In this document: positions 63,776-64,000 of the stretch, piece by piece
Layout of the letters: the number at the start of each line of letters is the position of its first letter
How positions within the stretch are numbered: the stretch's first letter is position 1
Assembly (NCBI GenBank): GCA_002914845.1
Contig: JXTC01000248.1
Span: 140,761-204,760, forward strand
Length of the DNA stretch: 64,000 nucleotides
Direction: 5' to 3'
DNA from: Trema orientale
Taxonomy: Eukaryota; Streptophyta; Magnoliopsida; Rosales; Cannabaceae
The notes under the pieces: model-generated
What the model was told of the DNA's origin: nothing
The model's database searches: none
Seen by the model: only the letters and a program-made list of their open reading frames with translations
Program-made: the position numbers and the translations under genes

Positions 63776-64000
63776 TTATTAGGGTTTATGCCCTAAAAGC
63801 ATGTATATTTTAGATAATTTGCTGAATTAATAAAATGACATTTTTCTATTTGAATTTGTACATAATTGGTATGTCTTTAAATATCAGAAAATCCCTAGTT
63901 TATTTATGTGACCACAAATTTAGTATATAAGTGTTATATACATGAGGATTAAATTTATGGATAATAAACTAAATATAGTCCATAATAATTAATTAAAGTT
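63776..64000. other. probable transposon edge at the end of the window
   Basis: DUF247 similarity ends abruptly and AT-rich sequence starts with the palindromic TTAGGGTTTATGCCCTAA. This looks like the terminus of an inserted element, but the other end is outside the window, so its type cannot be told. Confidence 0.35.

Overview
The window is AT-rich nuclear DNA from a flowering plant, almost certainly a eudicot. The genes carry many short introns with GT-AG borders, intergenic space is full of (TA)n, (CT)n and poly(A)/(T) tracts, and all recognisable proteins are plant types: an ARM-repeat protein, an acyl-protein thioesterase-like hydrolase, a TSO1/CXC protein, a G-type lectin receptor kinase, a RanBP2 zinc-finger protein and DUF247 proteins. 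There are no operons, rRNA or tRNA genes, or CRISPR arrays. I joined exons by eye from frame and splice sites.

Layout. 0-2 kb: single-exon ARM-repeat gene (+). 2-17 kb: gene desert filled with non-autonomous transposons: Mutator-like elements with long inverted repeats, two copies of a hairpin MITE, two hAT elements with 8-bp target duplications, and a tRNA-derived SINE with a perfect 15-bp duplication. 18-21.6 kb: nine-exon acyl-protein thioesterase-like gene (+), with a decayed copy of its exons 6-7 at 23.7-24.5 kb that is itself interrupted by a MITE. 26.2-32 kb: eleven-exon TSO1-like CXC gene (-). 32.4-36 kb: minisatellite, a solo LTR candidate and a GGCC-rich repeat. 36.4-41.7 kb: seven-exon G-type lectin receptor-like kinase (+), followed by three transposons inserted end to end. 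48.5-49.4 kb: two-exon RanBP2-type zinc-finger gene (+). 50.9-52.1 kb: solo LTR. 56.2-57.7 kb: unrecognised plant protein (+), probably with a frameshift near its 5' end. 58.2-64 kb: tandem cluster of DUF247 genes (-) in decay: one copy with a frameshift, a PIF/Harbinger-type MITE and an internal stop; one reduced by a large internal deletion; one truncated at its 5' end. A third solo LTR lies between them.

The genes look like independent housekeeping, regulatory and receptor genes, not one pathway. I found no convincing new molecular system. The most informative signals concern genome dynamics: MITE families with recoverable 9-bp target duplications, near-empty poly(A) insertions bounded by 13-19-bp direct repeats, the shattered DUF247 cluster, and an unusual GC-AG intron in the kinase gene.
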